Assembly (NCBI RefSeq): GCF_027887165.1
Contig: NC_077234.1
Location: 248,092,158-248,156,157, forward strand
Length of the DNA: 64,000 nt
Direction: 5' to 3'
Source: Monodelphis domestica
Lineage: Eukaryota > Chordata > Mammalia > Didelphimorphia > Didelphidae
Positions 59,791-64,000 of the stretch are shown here, one piece after another. Made by a program: the position numbers and the translations under genes. Below the pieces are notes generated by a model, which was given only the letters and a program-made list of their open reading frames with translations, was not told where the DNA came from and did not search any database. Each line of letters begins with the position of its first letter. Positions within the stretch are counted from its first letter, which is position 1.

Positions 59791-62214
59791 CCCCCCCCAA
59801 CTCTAAAGGTTTGTCCTAGAGGACACATTTCCCTCTATTTTAAAATGAAAACCAGATTTTTCTGCCCCCAACATATTTTTTTCTCTTTTCAGCCCCATCC
59901 CCCATATATTTCAAGTGGTTCTGTACAGAATTCAAACTCATAATTAAGTAGGTAAAATTTTATCAATAATTGATTCCCAAATGTGGTCCAAGTTTCCATT
60001 TTTGAGGTATGATGTTAACTTTTCTTGAAAAAAAGAGTTCAAATATTAAATTCTGGGGCTTTTATATCCAAATATTTCAACATTTCTAATATGGCCAAAT
60101 CATCCTTTCTCAATCCTTCCTCACAATATTACTTAATGTTTAAAAAAAGAATTATCTGTGTGATAGTTAACTGATCACCTATATTCCATTGAACGTTGAA
60201 TGTCTTCAAAACACAAGTGAATATATTTCCTTCTTCTAAATAGGTCCAAAGGACCTATGAAGGCAAGAAACACCTTTATGCTCTGCATTATTCAACCATT
60301 ATAAATCTTTGGTCACTATGCTGCATCATGCCCAGGTCTACTCCACTAAACATGCACACCACTAGCGTGAATCCTTTAATTTACAAGTTTCCATTTGACC
60401 TGAAAATGAAATGAGATACTCTGACAATGTTTCATGCATCATGGCTGTTTTTGTTTCTTTCCTCTCTCTCTTTTTTTTAAGCAGGGGTAGAATGGTGAGT
60501 ATTTCCTAATTGAATTTCTAAAGGAAGACAAAAGTTCTGGGCAGCAATCCCTTTTTTTAAAGGACATGACTCCAACTTGGCAAGGGAATCTTTTCACTTG
60601 ACATTTTGTATAAGGATGTAAATGCTGTCAAGGGGATCTCTATTGGGATTGTAACCCCAAACCTCTTCAAAGAGAATTTGAGTCTCATGAATCTCATTGA
60701 CTTCACTGGGAATTCTGTAGTGTATCCATTAATATTGCAAGCAGTGAATGCTCAAGTAAGTTATTCCTCCAAAGTGGCTCCCCAAAGCTCATGATTTCTT
60801 TTATGGCACTAAATATATAATCATTCCTCTATCAACACAATATGGAAGATGAAAATATGCCCTACCCAGGCTATGATGTTTGTGAAGAGTTTTGCTCTTT
60901 TGATTTAATTATAATAACAATGTAGGTTTCGAATGCCAACCTTTTTGTAAAAACAATTTGAAATTTTATAAGATTCCTTCAAGAACTTTAATTTAAAGAG
61001 AATTTTTAGTTGACAAAAACTTAATAGTGGCTAGTAATTCTTTGGGAAACTATTCTAATACATTATGACTTCTCATTTGGGAAATTTCACTTGCTAAACC
61101 CTGATTATTTTTTTTAGCATGGATAAAATATTTTTATTAAAACACCCTACCTTCTTAACTATCCAAAACTCAATAGCTTTGGATATTCTGAATTCAACAA
61201 GAAAAGGTAATCTATTATGTTGTTACAAGTGATACATCTTGCTACTTTTATACATGTATACGTATATGTGATCCCCTTTATCTATTCCAAACATTCATTT
61301 TGTTTGAAAATTGTTTCATTGTTATTGTCTGTCACTGACCTAAACAAGTGTAATACTCTGTTAAAGTAAGTACAATTCATAATGTCACTGGGAATTCTCA
61401 TTCTCTGGCAATATCTTCTCGATGCCTAAAATATTAAAATTAGGGGGTTGAATGATTTGATTCATATTTTTATTTTTGTTCTTTGTTAAAATGGAAATTT
61501 TGCAAATATTTAGACTTATTGATAGATAAAACTTTACCTGTCAGTACCCTAGGACTTTGCGTGAATAGATTTATTGGGTCTTTCCTTTAGAAAAATTTTT
61601 ATGGAGGTAAGAAAGCATTCCATGAAGAGTTTGGAAGACAGAAAATTCCATCTGGGAGGAAGGGGGGGGCAGATTGAAGAGACAACAGTAGCCTACATTT
61701 TTAACAACTTCACAACTTTTCTCAAGGCCAACTCTCTTTATCCACAAATGTAAACCCATCACTCAGTCTTACAGTTCTTAATCTCCAAAATAATAGTGAG
61801 GTATTTATTTCCTTACCAAATGTGGGCAGCTAGGTAATGAAATAAATAGAATACTGAACATGGAATCCTGAAGAAGGCACTATTTCTTTCTCATCTCTAC
61901 CTAACTGAACAGGAAAACCATGGTTGGAATGAGATAAAGCCAGCTAATATGAATGATAATGACAATGACAATGGCATTTATCTAAGGCCACTGGGAGCTC
62001 AGCTTTCATTCAGATCTAGGTGCCTCCTGACACTTCCTGGCCATCTCCATGACATTCCTGCTGTAAGTGCTCTCATGTTATGCTGATTTCACACTGCAGC
62101 TCTGAGAATAGCAACCAAATGAATACTAACATTTTGGAGAGCAGACGCCAATAATCTGGCAGTCCTTCCTGCCCCTTGCTCTCACTATATTTGTTGTCTT
62201 CCCTAATCAGAGGT

Positions 62215-62340
62215 CAGCTTTTGCAGACAAGGCTTTTGCTTACTTGTATTTATAACCTCAACAGCTGGTATAGTGCCTGGCATATAGTAAGAACTTAAAT
62301 TTCATTCATTGATTCATTCAATTACTCTTTGAGAATTGTT
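62215..62340 (+). mobile_element. L2 LINE 3' terminus
   Basis: CTTGTATTTATAACCTCAAC, AGCTGGTATAGTGCCTGGCA, TATAGTAAGAACTTAAATTT, CATTCATTGATTCATTC. Confidence 0.75.
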
Positions 62341-63124
62341 TGTATCCTTTGCGCACTTATCAAGTAGGGAAGGTTTTAGGGTCTTTTGTATTGGTAGTCT
62401 TTTCCTAGCTATCTTGGATATCATTCTTTTATCAGAGATATTTTATGAAAATCAACAAACTTTCTTTTTAAGCTTCTACGATGTGTATTCTGTTACATTA
62501 TCCCTTAGTAGAGATATGAAGATCAATAAGGCACAGCCTCCACCTTTATGGAACACACAGACAATTAGCAGGTCTAGATGGGTCTACAAATGATGATGAA
62601 GACAACATGAAAGATGCACTGAAGACATGACAAACCATCTATGTTGGCAAAGCTTTCTGGGCTTACATGTGCAAATCAGGGCTTTTCTCCTCTTTAAGCA
62701 ACAGTGTGTTTTCCAATGACTAGTAACACTTCTTACTTGTTCCTTCTACGGCTCCCTTCTTCTGAACCAGGACAAATTTAGTTTGCCTTTAAGTTCTGAT
62801 ATTTGTGTATACATGTATTTAATTAAAGGAAGAAGGAATCTTCCAGATGTTCACCTACATGATGAAGCAATATAAAATAAGTACTAAAGAAAGATTTGTG
62901 GGTTGTGATATCTTCCCTCTCTATTGGTTTAGGGGAAAGATGTAATAAATATGATTTGTATTTGTCAAATAATGTGTTGAGACGGTAGCTGATAACCTTG
63001 AATCTTAAATGTAAACTGGATATTCATTAAACTAAAGGCATACAAAGATGCATTTTTGATAGGTTTAAACTCAGATGGCCTAATTATAACATTATAATAG
63101 AGAAAAAAGGATTGACTATAAATC

Positions 63125-63175
63125 AGTTAATCAATAAATATTTATTAAGCACATGGTCTGTGCTATCATTGTGGC
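63125..63175 (-). mobile_element. L2 LINE 3' terminus, short
   Basis: CAGTTAATCAATAAATATTT, ATTAAGCACATGGTCTGTGC: antisense L2 tail. Confidence 0.55.
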
Positions 63176-63529
63176 TTGTCTACATAGATCAACTGGGTCA
63201 TATATCCATAGATACCTGCTGTCTTTCTCATATTGGGCCAGTTGTCTTATAAATGTGTCTCATTAATCATAAAAGGGATGATGTGGAAGCACACGGATGG
63301 TTCAATATAATCCATTATAACTTCTGGAAAATAAATGAAAGGTATTTCTTACTAACAGTGATTCAGTATTATAAACCTCATGTATGCACAGCATGAAAAA
63401 TGATTTAAGAGAAAGAATCTTAGATATTTTTGAATCCAATCAGTTATATTACTGAGAAGAAAACAGTCTGGGCTAGGCTGTGATTTACCTGAGAATGTAT
63501 AGCTTGCATACCTCTGCCCTTCTAACCTG

Positions 63530-64000
63530 CCCCTAATCTACCTTTCCAGCTTTATTATACTTAACTCCCATTCACATACTGTCCACACAGCTACAATTGA
63601 TTGATTGCTCTATCTCATTTAAGACACCCCATCTTTCATCTTGGTACCTTGGCACTGGCTGACCCTTGTTCCTAGAAGATACTTCCCTAATTTTTATCTC
63701 TTAGAATCCTGTGTTTCCTTGGTTCAAGAACCACTTTCTATATGGAACCTATTCTGACTCTCCCATAAATAACTGTCTCTCTCCTATCTTGGTGAAGGAT
63801 GGAAACATGATGCATTGAATTTGTGTGTGTGTGTGTGTGTATGTGTTTGTGCATGAGTGTGTGTGTATGTATGTATTTGTATTATAGTCTACCTCCCCAA
63901 ATAGAATGTAAGCTCCCTGAGGGCATGAACTACATATGAAAATCCATATCACTTTAGCACAGTACCTGGGACATCATAGGCACTTAATAAATTCTTATTG
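63530..64000 (+). mobile_element. L2 LINE 3' region and terminus
   Basis: CCCCTAATCTACCTTTCCAG, CTTATTATACTTAACTCCCA-like run, CCTTGGTTCAAGAACCACTT, then after a GT repeat, AGAATGTAAGCTCCCTGAGG, GCATGAACTACATATG, AGCACAGTACCTGGGACATC, ATAGGCACTTAATAAATTCT. It runs to the window end. Confidence 0.8.
63820..63875 (+). repeat. (GT)n repeat
   Basis: GT dinucleotides with TATG interruptions, inside the L2 copy. Confidence 0.95.

Noticed and set aside
60606..60794. ORF in the EPHA3 intron as a possible alternative exon
   Set aside because: Opposite strand to the gene, no recognisable domain, no convincing splice sites.

Overview
This window is mammalian nuclear DNA, almost certainly from a marsupial. 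It is AT-rich. Its tRNA-derived SINEs (the WSINE1/SINE1 type beginning GGCAGCTAGGTGGCTCAGTGG, and MAR1 copies), HAL1/L1 copies, and L2 and MIR/THER1 relics are the usual marsupial repeat set. The species cannot be told from the sequence alone.

The only protein-coding gene I can identify is the 3' end of an Eph receptor tyrosine kinase on the minus strand, EPHA3. Four exons are visible with intact splice sites and reading frame: 58369-58518 (activation loop and kinase C-lobe), 54682-54875 (end of kinase domain), 38677-38832 (linker and most of the SAM domain), and 32719-32824 (end of SAM, C-terminal tail, stop). Spliced in silico they give 201 codons plus stop, corresponding to residues 783-983 of the 983-residue human protein (numbering recalled, not computed). 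The rest of the gene lies beyond position 64000. The 3'UTR runs downward from 32718 and may end near 29860.

From 1 to about 29860 the window is downstream flank: old L2, MIR and SINE fragments, a 1.7-kb and a 2.65-kb HAL1-like element (the second inserted into an L2), a 0.7-kb tetranucleotide array at 11822-12521, a Tigger-type DNA transposon relic and long stretches with nothing recognisable. One segment on the plus strand, 11139-11329, looks like an orphan exon (open frame, strong splice signals), but I could not name it.

The introns of EPHA3 contain a hAT element split by a SINE with a 9-bp target duplication, a 0.4-kb polypurine tract, an AT-rich three-copy repeat and further SINE, L2 and L1 pieces. 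The most unusual features are a GC/CpG-rich pocket centred on the SAM exon with clustered amino-acid changes, a 79-bp near-perfect copy inserted into a MIR-like element 689 bp from its source, and the orphan exon candidate. I found no sign of a new multi-gene system.
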